Positions 16,090 through 24,881 of a DNA stretch of 42,843 bases are shown piece by piece. The stretch covers positions 75,393-118,235 of the forward strand of contig CADCLZ010000001.1 of assembly GCA_902802365.1 (NCBI GenBank), written 5' to 3'. The stretch is from an uncultured Erysipelotrichaceae bacterium (GTDB lineage Bacteria > Bacillota_I > Bacilli_A > RFN20 > CAG-826). The notes under the pieces are model-generated. The model did no database searches and was not told where the DNA came from. It saw only the letters and a list, made by a program, of their open reading frames with translations. A program made the translations under genes and the position numbers. Every line of letters starts with the position of its first letter. Position 1 is the stretch's first letter.

Positions 16090-17115
16090 ATGAAAGTCCT
16101 CGTCCATTTCGAACCCCCCAAGAGTGATTTTGGCTTTGAGGGGACGAGGTTAAGGAAAACGCTCAAGGGTGCCTGCGAAGCCGCAGACATCACTTGGGTG
16201 GACACCTTATTGGCCCGTCCTGACATCGCTCATTTTCTCTCGGCCGAGGACTTGCCGCTTTTGGAAAAAGCCAAGAAGGAAGGGGTTAAAACCATCCTCT
16301 CCGCCGGCTATACCGAAACCGACCCCAAAGCGAGCTTCTACACCTATAGAAGAGGACGGAAACCGGTGTTGAAGGCGAAAGCCAAAAAGATGATCGGCAA
16401 AGCCGATCTCGTCTTGGTTCCAGATGAAAACACCAAGAAACGCTTCTTGGAAAACGGCGCGGTCGGGAACTTCCTCATCACCCCCGCCGCCGTCCACTTG
16501 GCGCGCTTCGAGGCCGCTTCCCCGATCGAGAAGAACATCTTCCGGCATTATGCCCGGGTGAAGAACGAGGACCGTTACGTCTTATCCACCGTCCATTTCG
16601 ACGATAAGGGGATGATCGATATCTATAAGAAGATCGCCGCCCTGCGTCCGGAATACAAATTCTTCGTCTTGATCGGAAAACCCCGGAGCTTCTTGGGGTG
16701 GATGGCGGTCCGCCGCTACCAAAGGAAGGCGACGAAGAACCTCATCTTCAGCCCACTGATCGAAGACGATGTCTTCCGCAGCGCCCTGATGAACGCTTCC
16801 TGCTTCCTGAAGATCGGAAGCTATTACTCTGGGGACATCCAGATTTTGGAGGCCTTCGCCGCCAAAACCCCGGTCATCGCCTATGGCGAGCAGGAAAATA
16901 GCCCCCTTCTCCAAGACGGGGTCAACTGCGACTTCGCCACCACCCCGAAAGAAGCCGCGGACAGCCTGATCGAGATTTGGAAAGAACCCGACAAAGACAT
17001 GCTCGCCGAAGCCTATCGCATCGCCAAGGCGAACTCGCTTCCCAATTTCGGGAAACGCCTAAAGCAAATTTACGAAGATCTATTGAATCCTAAGGAGGAA
17101 AATCAACATGCTTGA
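16090..17115 (+). CDS. Glycosyltransferase family 4-like protein
   Basis: A 341-aa GT-B-fold glycosyltransferase by overall pattern: an N-terminal half beginning MKVLVHFEPPKS, a central VLSTVHFDDKGM strand opening the nucleotide-sugar half, and near the C-terminus GDIQILEAFAAKTPVIAYG, which matches the end of the GT4 EX7E region. The first Glu of EX7E is not obvious (Gly-Asp instead). It resembles the gene at 30494 in size and layout. In Bacilli and Mollicutes, paired enzymes of this size often make mono- and diglucosyl-diacylglycerol, but the acceptor here is inferred only. It lies between gyrA and serS and overlaps the serS start. Confidence 0.75.
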   Translation: MKVLVHFEPPKSDFGFEGTRLRKTLKGACEAADITWVDTLLARPDIAHFLSAEDLPLLEKAKKEGVKTILSAGYTETDPKASFYTYRRGRKPVLKAKAKKMIGKADLVLVPDENTKKRFLENGAVGNFLITPAAVHLARFEAASPIEKNIFRHYARVKNEDRYVLSTVHFDDKGMIDIYKKIAALRPEYKFFVLIGKPRSFLGWMAVRRYQRKATKNLIFSPLIEDDVFRSALMNASCFLKIGSYYSGDIQILEAFAAKTPVIAYGEQENSPLLQDGVNCDFATTPKEAADSLIEIWKEPDKDMLAEAYRIAKANSLPNFGKRLKQIYEDLLNPKEENQHA

Positions 17116-18388
17116 TGTGAAATTGATCGTCGAAAAACCAGAGTACGTCAAAAAGGCTTTGGCCAAAAAGGGCTGGGACTTCGATCCCCAGCCGGTCATC
17201 GACCTCTTTAACCAAAGGTTAGCCCTTTTAAAGGACGTCGAGGCCATCAAAGCGGAGCAGAACAAGCTCTCCGCCTCGGTCCCTCAGGTGAAGAAAGAAG
17301 GCGGCGACGTCGCCCCCATCTTCAAGAAGGTCAAAGAGCTCGGCGCGGCCAACAAAGAAAACGAAGCCAAGCTCGCCGAAGTCCAGAAGGCGTTAAAAGA
17401 AGCGATCGAAGTGCTTCCGAATATGCCCGATGATGATCTGGCGGCCGGTTACAAAGAGCACAACACCCCGATCTATCATTTCGGGGAGGAAAAGGATTTC
17501 GGCTTCAAGCCGAAAAACCACGTCGATCTCGCGGAATCGCTCGGTCTTATCGACTATAAGCGCGCGGCGAAGATCTCCGGCACCGGCACCTGGATTTATA
17601 CCAATCTCGGCGCGCGTCTAGAGTGGGCGCTTCTTAACTACTTCATCGAAACCCATCTCGCAGACGGCTATGAGATGATCCTCCCGCCCCACATCCTGAA
17701 CTATGAATCCGGTTATACCGCTGGCCAGTTCCCGAAGTTCAAAGAAGACGTCTTCTGGCTCGAAGGCATTGAACCCAAAAAGTTCATCCTCCCGACCGCG
17801 GAGACCGCTTTGGTCAACCTCCACCGCGACGAGATCCTCTCCGCCAACGAGCTCCCGAAGAAGTACTTCGCCTATACTCCTTGCTATCGCAAGGAAGCGG
17901 GCAGCTACCGCACGGAAGAACGCGGCATGATCCGTGGCTATCAATTCAACAAAGTCGAAATGGTCCAATACACCACCGAAGAAGGCAGCGATGCCGCCTT
18001 CGAGGAAATGGTGAAGAAAGCCCAGAAGCTTTTGGAAGGGCTCGGCCTTGTCTATCAGCTCGATAAGTTGGCGGCCGGCGATTGCTCGCACTCGATGGCC
18101 AGAACCTATGACATCGAAGTCTGGATCCCCTCGATGGGTATCTATAAGGAAGTCTCCTCGGTTTCCAACGCCAGAGACTATCAGGCGCGCCGCGGCATGA
18201 TCCGTTATAAGGGCGAAGATGGCAAAACCCATTATTGCCACACCTTAAACGGCTCGGGTTTGGCCACTTCCCGCGTCTTCCCTGCTCTTCTAGAGCAGAA
18301 TCAGCAGGCCGATGGCTCTGTCGTCATCCCGGAAGTCCTCCGGAAATGGATGGGCGGCTTGGAAGTCTTAAAGCCAATCAAAAAATAA
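17108..18388 (+). CDS. serS: Seryl-tRNA synthetase
   Basis: A class II aminoacyl-tRNA synthetase charging tRNA-Ser. The 426-aa protein has the N-terminal tRNA-binding coiled coil (about residues 30-100), motif 2 in CYRKEAGSYRTEERGMIRG, and motif 3 around NGSGLATSRVFPALLE. The start is fixed by AAGGAGG just upstream and overlaps the end of the glycosyltransferase. No T-box leader is visible because it is internal to the operon. It ends at a strong terminator. Confidence 0.97.
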   Translation: MLDVKLIVEKPEYVKKALAKKGWDFDPQPVIDLFNQRLALLKDVEAIKAEQNKLSASVPQVKKEGGDVAPIFKKVKELGAANKENEAKLAEVQKALKEAIEVLPNMPDDDLAAGYKEHNTPIYHFGEEKDFGFKPKNHVDLAESLGLIDYKRAAKISGTGTWIYTNLGARLEWALLNYFIETHLADGYEMILPPHILNYESGYTAGQFPKFKEDVFWLEGIEPKKFILPTAETALVNLHRDEILSANELPKKYFAYTPCYRKEAGSYRTEERGMIRGYQFNKVEMVQYTTEEGSDAAFEEMVKKAQKLLEGLGLVYQLDKLAAGDCSHSMARTYDIEVWIPSMGIYKEVSSVSNARDYQARRGMIRYKGEDGKTHYCHTLNGSGLATSRVFPALLEQNQQADGSVVIPEVLRKWMGGLEVLKPIKK

Positions 18389-18401
18389 GTAAGCCAACAG
18401 A

Positions 18402-18429
18402 AAGCGGCTCCTTCGCGGGCCGCTTTTTA
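18402..18429 (+). terminator. Rho-independent terminator after serS
   Basis: The stem AAGCGGC / GCCGCTT with a small loop, followed by TTTTTATTTG, ends the gyrase-serS operon. The S66 gene converges from the other side. Confidence 0.85.
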
Positions 18430-18443
18430 TTTGATTTGCGAAG

Positions 18444-19472
18444 TCAGTCTTTATAGTCGATGAAGAGATTTCCTTCTTTAAAGGAAACGACGGCCTTCGC
18501 CCCGTTCTTCATCGGCATCGATGGCGAATAATGTCCAAGATCGACATCGAATAGCAGCGGCACATTCAAATCGGAAAGCATATCGGCGACCGCGTTGAAG
18601 CGGTTGACCCCCATTTCGTCCCTCTCCCAGCAAAGCGGGCGGCCAATCAAGAAGCCTTTCGCGGTTTTGAAATACCCGGCTTCCTTCAATTGGAATAAGG
18701 CTCTTCTAATCTGAAGCGGGCCGAGGTCACAAGATTCCAAATACCAAACAATTCCCTCAGGATGATCCAAAAGGAAGGGACCCATTGCATCGTATTTGGT
18801 TCCGCAGAGGAGGATTAAGATATCGAGGCAACCGCCCAAAAGCGTGCCTTCCATCGGCTTTTTGTAGCCAATCGGGGTGATGATTTTCGGCGTGCGGTAC
18901 AAAAAACGGTTCAAAGGCTTGATCGGCTTTGGGACAAGCGGCCTTTTCTTCCGGAAGTTGGGCTTGTTCCACTTTGGATAACCTGCAAAGCTTTTCTTCC
19001 CCTCCAACATCTCAATCGTGTCCAGTTGGTTCAGCCTCAAGGGCTTTTCAAAGAAGGCCGGGGCATTCGATCCATAAATGGTCATCACGCCGCATAACGT
19101 GGTGAGGGTGAAGGTCAGATTCGTGTTATCGGAAAAACCGACAAACCATTTTGGCGGAAGATTTTTGATTTCTTTGAAATCAATATAAGGGAGGATTTCA
19201 TCCATCAGCGCTCCGCCGCCGACCGAGATGATGGCCTTGGCTTCGGAGCGATAAGCGTCCATGAATTCTTTTGCCCTCTCTTCGGGGGAAGCGGAAGCGA
19301 CAACTCCTTCGGCTTTCCGCACGCAGGCGCCTTCCAAAATCCGATATCCGCGCCTCTTCAGATTCTTGATCGAAGCCTCATAACGGGTTAAATACGGCTC
19401 GGTGGTCACCCCGAAAGAGGGAGCGATGGTGGCGATTATATCGCCGGGACGCAAAAATTCTGGCTGTTTCAT
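18444..19472 (-). CDS. S66 family peptidase (LD-carboxypeptidase / MccF-like)
   Basis: S66 serine peptidases cleave L,D bonds in recycled muropeptides (LdcA) or peptide-nucleotide antibiotics (MccF). The 342-aa protein has the expected layout: GDIIATIAPSFG start, VGGGALMDEILPYID, nucleophile Ser in VGFSDNT, the Glu of the triad likely in YLESCDLGP, and His in DLGHYSPSMPMKNGA near the C-terminus. The GFSDNT and DLGH contexts fit MccF-type members. It is monocistronic, facing serS. A TATAAT lies 9 nt before the ATG with no Shine-Dalgarno. Which substrate it uses cannot be decided. Confidence 0.88.
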   Translation of the reverse strand: MKQPEFLRPGDIIATIAPSFGVTTEPYLTRYEASIKNLKRRGYRILEGACVRKAEGVVASASPEERAKEFMDAYRSEAKAIISVGGGALMDEILPYIDFKEIKNLPPKWFVGFSDNTNLTFTLTTLCGVMTIYGSNAPAFFEKPLRLNQLDTIEMLEGKKSFAGYPKWNKPNFRKKRPLVPKPIKPLNRFLYRTPKIITPIGYKKPMEGTLLGGCLDILILLCGTKYDAMGPFLLDHPEGIVWYLESCDLGPLQIRRALFQLKEAGYFKTAKGFLIGRPLCWERDEMGVNRFNAVADMLSDLNVPLLFDVDLGHYSPSMPMKNGAKAVVSFKEGNLFIDYKD

Positions 19473-19481
19473 GATGAGATT

Positions 19482-19487
19482 ATTATA
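19482..19487 (-). promoter_or_regulatory. -10 element of the S66 peptidase gene, probably leaderless
   Basis: Perfect TATAAT on the minus strand, 9 nt upstream of the ATG at 19472. No convincing -35 was found and no Shine-Dalgarno fits in between. It is divergent from the SRP RNA promoter about 30 nt away. Confidence 0.5.
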
Positions 19488-19518
19488 CGGGCGGATGGCT
19501 TTTTAATCCTTCTTTTCT

Positions 19519-19524
19519 TATAAT
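19519..19524 (+). promoter_or_regulatory. -10 element of the SRP RNA gene
   Basis: Perfect TATAAT seven bases before the first paired base of the SRP RNA. The -35 region 17 nt upstream (TGGCTT) is weak. Confidence 0.55.
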
Positions 19525-19530
19525 GTTCCC

Positions 19531-19615
19531 GCCACCGCGAGGGAAGGCTTACGAACCAGGTCAGGTGGGGAACCAAGCAGCCTTAAGTTTGAATTCCTTG
19601 CGCGATGGTTTTATT
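19531..19615 (+). ncRNA. ffs: Signal recognition particle RNA, small bacterial type
   Basis: The 4.5S-like SRP RNA pairs with Ffh to target nascent membrane proteins. The apical domain is clear: GGTCAGG, a short TGG stem, a GGAA tetraloop, CCA, then AGCAGCC, the hallmark asymmetric loop of helix 8. The ends pair too: CCACCGCG (about 19532-19539) with CGCGATGG (about 19601-19608), and GGGAA with TTCCTT. It ends in a T-rich run (TTTTATTTTTT). The position just before tadA matches Bacillus, where scr lies beside tadA. Confidence 0.92.
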
Positions 19616-19624
19616 TTTTAAGCA

Positions 19625-20083
19625 ATGGAAGATCTTGATCTCAAATTCATGGAGGAGGCCCTCCTGGAAGCCGCGGAGGCTTTTCGTGAAGGCGAAGTCC
19701 CGGTCGGCGCGGTCATCGTGAAAGGCGGGAAAATCATCGGTCGCGGCCATAATCAGAAAGAGAAGAAGCACGATGTCAGCAGTCATGCCGAGGTCGAAGC
19801 GATCCGAAACGCGGAAAAAGAATTAGGTGACTGGGATCTTTCCGGCGCGACTCTTTATGTAACCCTTGAGCCTTGCCTGATGTGCGCAGGCGCGATTATT
19901 CAAAGCCGGATTTCCCGCCTGGTTTATGGCGCGGAAGACGCAGAACGCGGGGCGATCGTCCATACCGTCCAGGCTTTCGAACTTTATAAGAAGGATAGCG
20001 ACCCTTTGGTGTCCCGCGGCATCCTCCAAAAAGAATGCGAAACCCTTCTAAAACGCTTCTTTGCCGAACAAAGAAAAGCCTGA
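19625..20083 (+). CDS. tadA: tRNA-specific adenosine deaminase
   Basis: TadA converts A34 to inosine in the wobble position of tRNA-Arg(ACG). The 152-aa protein has the zinc cytidine-deaminase motifs HAE at 54-56 and PCLMC at 83-87, with the usual TadA lead-in EVPVGAVIV. The ATG lies about 10 bases after the SRP RNA with no Shine-Dalgarno, so translation initiation is unclear. A terminator follows. Confidence 0.95.
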   Translation: MEDLDLKFMEEALLEAAEAFREGEVPVGAVIVKGGKIIGRGHNQKEKKHDVSSHAEVEAIRNAEKELGDWDLSGATLYVTLEPCLMCAGAIIQSRISRLVYGAEDAERGAIVHTVQAFELYKKDSDPLVSRGILQKECETLLKRFFAEQRKA

Positions 20084-20111
20084 AAAGAAAGAAAATTTTT
20101 TCAGTGAAATT

Positions 20112-20141
20112 GAATAGTTTCGATGGGGACTATTCTTTTTT
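20112..20141 (+). terminator. Rho-independent terminator after tadA
   Basis: GAATAGT (20112-20118) pairs with ACTATTC (20129-20135) and is followed directly by six Ts. Confidence 0.85.
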
Positions 20142-20191
20142 GTCGCTGTATAAATTTGATTAAAATCATTCGATACAGACTAATGTTTGTG

Positions 20192-20200
20192 TGATATATT
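20192..20200 (+). promoter_or_regulatory. Extended -10 promoter of the ABC exporter, probably leaderless
   Basis: TGA followed by TATATT (20195-20200) is an extended -10 element. A weak -35 GATACA (20172-20177) lies 17 nt upstream. Only 8 nt separate it from the ATG at 20209, and no Shine-Dalgarno is present. Confidence 0.5.
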
Positions 20201-20208
20201 ATTGTCCC

Positions 20209-23130
20209 ATGTTAGAGCTTCGTCACATTAAAAAAACCTATCCGGTCGATAAGACTGAATTCCTTGCCATCAAAAACCTGTCCTTGGTGTTCCCGGACAA
20301 AGGGTTTGTTGCCATTTTAGGGCCTTCTGGCTGCGGCAAAACCACCCTTTTGAATATCATCGGCGGCTTAGACCACTATACCAGCGGCGATCTTTTGATC
20401 GACGGCAAATCCACGAAGCGCTTCGAAGACAAAGACTGGGACGCTTACCGCAACAACCACTGCGGCTTCGTTTTCCAAAGCTATAACCTGATTCCCCACG
20501 AAACCGTTCTTTCCAACGTCGAAACCGGCCTTCGCTTAAGCGGCAAAGGAATGAGCGAGCGGAGAGAGAAAGCCCTCGCCGTTTTGAAGAGGGTTGGCCT
20601 CGAAGACGTCGCCAAGAAACGCCCGAGTCAGCTTTCCGGCGGCCAGATGCAGCGTGTTGCTATTGCCCGCGCCTTCGCAAACGACCCGAATATCATCCTC
20701 GCCGACGAACCGACCGGCGCTTTGGATTCCACGACATCCGTGCAGGTTTTGGATTTAATCAAAGAAGTCGGCAAAGACCGTTTGGTGATCATGGTCACCC
20801 ATAACGAAGAGCTTGCCGTGCAGTACGCGGACCGCATCATCCGGATGAAAGACGGCGAAATCGTCTCCGATTCCGCGGAAATCTCCAGCGAGAATGCGCC
20901 GAAACCCGCCGGGAACCTCACAAATAAGAAGAGTTCGATGTCGTTCTTAACCGCTTTGAAGAGTTCCTTCTCCAATGTTCGGACGAAAAAAGGCCGGACC
21001 GCGCTCACCGCGATCGCCTGCTCCATCGGCATCATCGGCGTTGCCCTCGTTTTGGCCACCAACAACGGCTTTACCAACTATATCGATAACGTCCAAGTCG
21101 CGATGGCTTCCGCGGTTCCGATCACGATCACCCCGACGGTTTATGACTATCTATCCGTTATCAAAGAGCTTCCGGAAGAATTCCCGGACGACGATGTTGT
21201 CCACGTCCAGGACGATTCGACGATGCAATATGTCTCTCACCGTAATGAATTCACCCCTGAACTGATTAGTTACTTGGATGAATTAGAGACCAACCCCAAA
21301 CTAAGCGGTCTTGCCCGCTCGGTCATGTATAACCACGATAACCTCGACTTCCATTTCATCACCGACTCCGGGATGAATGGCGACGGGACGATCGATGAGA
21401 CCTATTTCAAAGTCAATCAATATGGCAGTGCAGGCGGTATTTCAAGCGGCATCGAAAGCGTCACCGGCCTTCCCGCCACGAGGATGCACGAGCTTTATGG
21501 CACCCAAAAACAACTCGAAGGTCTTTATGAAGTCATCCATGGCCGCTTCCCGAAAGAGACCAATGACCCGAACCGCGCCGAGATGGTTTTGATCGTCGAC
21601 CGCTATAACCAGATTTCCCTCTCAACCCTGCAAAACCTCGGTATTTTGTCGGATTCCAATAAGAAAACCACGGAAATCAAGTTCTCCGACATCGTCTATG
21701 ACGGCCCAAGCGACACCGCTTATAAGCACTATAGATGCTACCTCAATAGCGATTTCTATCAGATCGGGACCGAGCGTGAGGATATCCGCGAAATCGGCCC
21801 CTACCAGCGTTATACCAAATTGAGGGTCGATCCGACCGTCATTCAGGTCCGTAACGAAGAAGGCGACCTCGTCGATCAGCAAAGCATCGAGATCCGCGGG
21901 ACCGAATGGGAAGACTTCAAACCGAAGTATTATGCCCAACCTGATGGATATAACTGGGAAAAGATTTATAACAACGTCGAAGGGCATTATCACCCAATTG
22001 AATGTGACATCGTCGGCGTCATCCGCCCGACCGAGAACTCCTTTATCTCCTTAATGCCGACTTCCATCGGTTATTTGACCTCGCTCAAAGACCAGATGGT
22101 CGCCGATACCGAAGGACCGGCAAAGGATTTGGCCGATCTGCAAACCGAGAACTGGATGATGGAACGGAAAGACCCCTCCGATTCGAACTATGCGGCGGTT
22201 GACGGTGTGTATCTGCTTAACCAAGGCATCCAAACCTTACTCAACGGCGCGGGCGTGAATGCCGCGAACGTCTCTTCGTCGCAGCTTTCCGGCATCTTCT
22301 TGAATGTCTTCCGTTATTTCAATGCCGGCGGAGGCAACGTTTCCTCCAGCTACAATACCTTGTTTGGCTGGGGCCGCGCCTATGGCTCGGTGTTCGATAA
22401 GCCGCGCTACACCGACCTAAGTCAATTCGGCGATATTTCGGGTGGCGCAGAAGCCATTCGCGCGATGACGAACTTCCTCAGCGATTTCGTCGCGCATGGC
22501 GTGAACTATCTCACCTACTATCTGGCCTATAACCCGATCTCTTCGATTTTGGTTTTCCCGGAGAACATGGAAACCAAAGCCGATTTGAAGGCATACCTTG
22601 ATAACTTTAATTACATCGATCACGATGCGAACAAAGGCGAAAAACCCGAAGCCGAGAAGATCATCTTCACCGATATCGCCGATACGATCACCGGTTCCAT
22701 CGGGACGATGATCAATGTCATCAGCATCGTCTTGATCGTCTTCGCGGCCATCTCCTTGGTGGTCAGCAGCGTCATGACCACGATCATCACTTATGTCTCG
22801 GTTGTGGAAAGAACGAAAGAAATCGGCGTCCTGCGTGCCTGCGGCGCTAGGAAGCGCGATGTTGGCCGCCTCTTTGAGGCGGAAAGCGTCATCGTCGGCG
22901 GGTTTGCCGGGGCGATCGGCATCCTTGTGAGCATTTTGCTCTGCATCCCGATCAACCTCATTTTGGATCATCAGTTCCCGGGCAATGGCCTTGACCATAT
23001 CGCCCAGCTCAATCCCTGGCACGCCTTGCTTTTATTTGGGGTCTCCGTCCTCCTCGCTTTCGTGAGCGGCTTCATCCCCTCGCGAATTGCCGCGCGCAAA
23101 GACCCTGTTGAATGTCTCCGGAGCGAATAA
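20209..23130 (+). CDS. ABC transporter, fused ATPase and FtsX-type permease (MacB-like)
   Basis: A 973-aa exporter or mechanotransmission-type half-transporter with the ATPase N-terminal. The ATPase has Walker A GPSGCGKTT at 38-46, signature LSGGQMQR and Walker B IILADEPTGALDS, the LolD/MacB type. A first transmembrane helix follows (TALTAIACSIGIIGVALVLA, near 260-285), then a very large extracytoplasmic domain of about 500 residues, then three C-terminal helices and the DPVECLRSE tail. This single-chain layout is common in Firmicutes for antimicrobial-peptide or lipoprotein-related export; the substrate is unknown. I start at ATG 20209 rather than the upstream GTG 20191, because the family begins LELRHIKKTY. 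A TetR gene follows after 4 bases, suggesting local control. Confidence 0.9.
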   Translation: MLELRHIKKTYPVDKTEFLAIKNLSLVFPDKGFVAILGPSGCGKTTLLNIIGGLDHYTSGDLLIDGKSTKRFEDKDWDAYRNNHCGFVFQSYNLIPHETVLSNVETGLRLSGKGMSERREKALAVLKRVGLEDVAKKRPSQLSGGQMQRVAIARAFANDPNIILADEPTGALDSTTSVQVLDLIKEVGKDRLVIMVTHNEELAVQYADRIIRMKDGEIVSDSAEISSENAPKPAGNLTNKKSSMSFLTALKSSFSNVRTKKGRTALTAIACSIGIIGVALVLATNNGFTNYIDNVQVAMASAVPITITPTVYDYLSVIKELPEEFPDDDVVHVQDDSTMQYVSHRNEFTPELISYLDELETNPKLSGLARSVMYNHDNLDFHFITDSGMNGDGTIDETYFKVNQYGSAGGISSGIESVTGLPATRMHELYGTQKQLEGLYEVIHGRFPKETNDPNRAEMVLIVDRYNQISLSTLQNLGILSDSNKKTTEIKFSDIVYDGPSDTAYKHYRCYLNSDFYQIGTEREDIREIGPYQRYTKLRVDPTVIQVRNEEGDLVDQQSIEIRGTEWEDFKPKYYAQPDGYNWEKIYNNVEGHYHPIECDIVGVIRPTENSFISLMPTSIGYLTSLKDQMVADTEGPAKDLADLQTENWMMERKDPSDSNYAAVDGVYLLNQGIQTLLNGAGVNAANVSSSQLSGIFLNVFRYFNAGGGNVSSSYNTLFGWGRAYGSVFDKPRYTDLSQFGDISGGAEAIRAMTNFLSDFVAHGVNYLTYYLAYNPISSILVFPENMETKADLKAYLDNFNYIDHDANKGEKPEAEKIIFTDIADTITGSIGTMINVISIVLIVFAAISLVVSSVMTTIITYVSVVERTKEIGVLRACGARKRDVGRLFEAESVIVGGFAGAIGILVSILLCIPINLILDHQFPGNGLDHIAQLNPWHALLLFGVSVLLAFVSGFIPSRIAARKDPVECLRSE

Positions 23131-23134
23131 GACT

Positions 23135-23695
23135 ATGACCACCGAAGCAAAATTCAAATACGCCATCAAAGATTTGATGAAAACCCTTTCGATCGACGAG
23201 ATTTCGGTCACGGTTTTGTGCAAGAAGTGCAACTGCCACCGCCAGACCTTCTATTACCACTCTCAAGACATCTACGATTTGATCGCCGACATCCTTTTGA
23301 GCGAGAACCTTGAGGCTTTTGACCGTGCCAAGACCATCGAAGAAGCCTGCAACCAGTTCCTCCTCTATCTCAAAGAAAACTTCGACTTCTATCGGGCGAC
23401 CTATCTTTCCTCGGCGAAAGATCTTCCCGATGACTTCATCCATGACAAACTCCGCGCCAAATTCCTCGCGATTCTTTCTAAAGAAAGAAAGAAGTACGAG
23501 TTGAAGAAGCTCGACGAATGCCGCACCGCCGCGCGCCGCTTCTCCCGCGTCGTAAGCGATGAGTTCGGCGATCGGCTAAAGGAAAACGGGACAAACGCCG
23601 AGAAGTTCCAAAAGAAAATGAAAATCTATCTCGGTCGGGCGGAAACGATTTTGCTGCCCGCCGTTCTCACGATGTCCAGGGAGGAAGGAAAATGA
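23135..23695 (+). CDS. TetR/AcrR family transcriptional regulator
   Basis: A 186-aa protein with a TetR-type N-terminal helix-turn-helix: MTTEAKFKYAIKDLMKTL, then SVTVLCKKCNCHRQTFYYH, whose TFYYHS/F turn resembles the DhaS-like subgroup. The remaining 130 residues are a helical ligand or dimer domain. I choose ATG 23135, 4 bases after the ABC stop, over the longer frame overlapping the transporter. Its stop overlaps the start of the alcohol dehydrogenase by 4 bases, so transporter, regulator and dehydrogenase probably share a transcript. Target and ligand are unknown. Confidence 0.82.
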   Translation: MTTEAKFKYAIKDLMKTLSIDEISVTVLCKKCNCHRQTFYYHSQDIYDLIADILLSENLEAFDRAKTIEEACNQFLLYLKENFDFYRATYLSSAKDLPDDFIHDKLRAKFLAILSKERKKYELKKLDECRTAARRFSRVVSDEFGDRLKENGTNAEKFQKKMKIYLGRAETILLPAVLTMSREEGK

Positions 23696-24870
23696 TCGAC
23701 TTCACCTTTCAAAGCCCGACCAAAATCGTATTCGGCCGCCACGCGGAAGACCAATTAGCCCAAACCTTGAAGGATTTCGGCTTCGGCAGAGTTCTTTTGA
23801 TCTATGGCAGCGGCTCGATCAAACGCAGCGGCCTTTATCAGAGGATCCTCAATCAGCTCGATGGGGGAAGCATCAGTTACCAAGAACTCTCCGGCATCCG
23901 CGCCAATCCGGCCGTCGAAGGAGTTTATGAAGGCCTCAAAATGGCGAGAGCCTTCAAACCCGACGCCCTTCTTGCCGTTGGCGGAGGTTCGGTTATCGAT
24001 ACCGCCAAATCAATCGCGGTCGGTTATTACTACGAGGGCGATCCTTTCGATTTCAACCTCCATAAGCTCGCCCCGAAGAAGGCGCTTCCGATCGGCGTCG
24101 TTTTAACGATTTCCTCCGCCGGCAGCGAACTTTCCGATTCCTGCGTGATCTCCAACGACGCGTTAAAGGTGAAGCAAGGCTTCAATAACGACGTGGTTCG
24201 CCCGGTCTTCGCGATCGAAAACCCCGAACTCACTTATTCGGTTCCGAGCTATCAAAAAGCCGCGGGCATCTCCGATATCATGATGCACTCTTTGGAACGT
24301 TATCATTCCGCCTCGGGCGAATATGAGCTTTCCGACGATTTTGCTTTGGCGGTGATCAAACGCACGATGGAAGCCGGTTTGGCCACGCTAAAAGATTCCA
24401 CCGACTATAACGCCCACGCGGCGATCATGCTCAACAGCTCCTTAAGCCATAACGGCATCACCAACATCGGCAAACCGAAAGCGATGGTCGTCCATGCCTT
24501 GGAACACGTCATCAGCGCGTATAACCCCGACATCACCCACGGTGCCGGCGTTGCCCTCATTTATCCGGCCTGGGCGGAGCACGTCTACAAAGAAGACGTG
24601 GGCAAATTCGCCCGCCTCGGCCGCGCGCTTTTTGAAATTAAGAGTGATAACGACGAAGAAGCGGCTATAATAGGCATACGGTCGATGAAAGAGTTCTTTC
24701 GTTCGATCGGGATGCCGACTTCGTTTGCCGAAGTTGGAATCCACAAAGAGGATCTGCCTAACTTAATCGCTCTAGCTACGGGGAACGGAACACGTACGGT
24801 TGGCCTATACCCCCGACCGCTTGAAACGAAGGATGTGGAGGAAATCTACGCATCGCTTCTCGATGATTAA
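23692..24870 (+). CDS. Iron-containing alcohol dehydrogenase
   Basis: A group III (Fe-ADH, BdhA/YqhD-like) NAD(P)H-dependent alcohol or aldehyde reductase of 392 aa. It has the Rossmann-type GGGSVIDTAKSIA motif near 102-114 and metal ligands typical of the family: the DIMMHSLERYHS region, HALEHVISAY and, about 15 residues later, DITHGAGVALIYPAW. The start FTFQSPTKIVFG is family-like. Sharing a transcript with a TetR regulator suggests induction by a small molecule, possibly an aldehyde; that is inference. Confidence 0.93.
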   Translation: MIDFTFQSPTKIVFGRHAEDQLAQTLKDFGFGRVLLIYGSGSIKRSGLYQRILNQLDGGSISYQELSGIRANPAVEGVYEGLKMARAFKPDALLAVGGGSVIDTAKSIAVGYYYEGDPFDFNLHKLAPKKALPIGVVLTISSAGSELSDSCVISNDALKVKQGFNNDVVRPVFAIENPELTYSVPSYQKAAGISDIMMHSLERYHSASGEYELSDDFALAVIKRTMEAGLATLKDSTDYNAHAAIMLNSSLSHNGITNIGKPKAMVVHALEHVISAYNPDITHGAGVALIYPAWAEHVYKEDVGKFARLGRALFEIKSDNDEEAAIIGIRSMKEFFRSIGMPTSFAEVGIHKEDLPNLIALATGNGTRTVGLYPRPLETKDVEEIYASLLDD

Positions 24871-24881
24871 GAGGCTTTTTT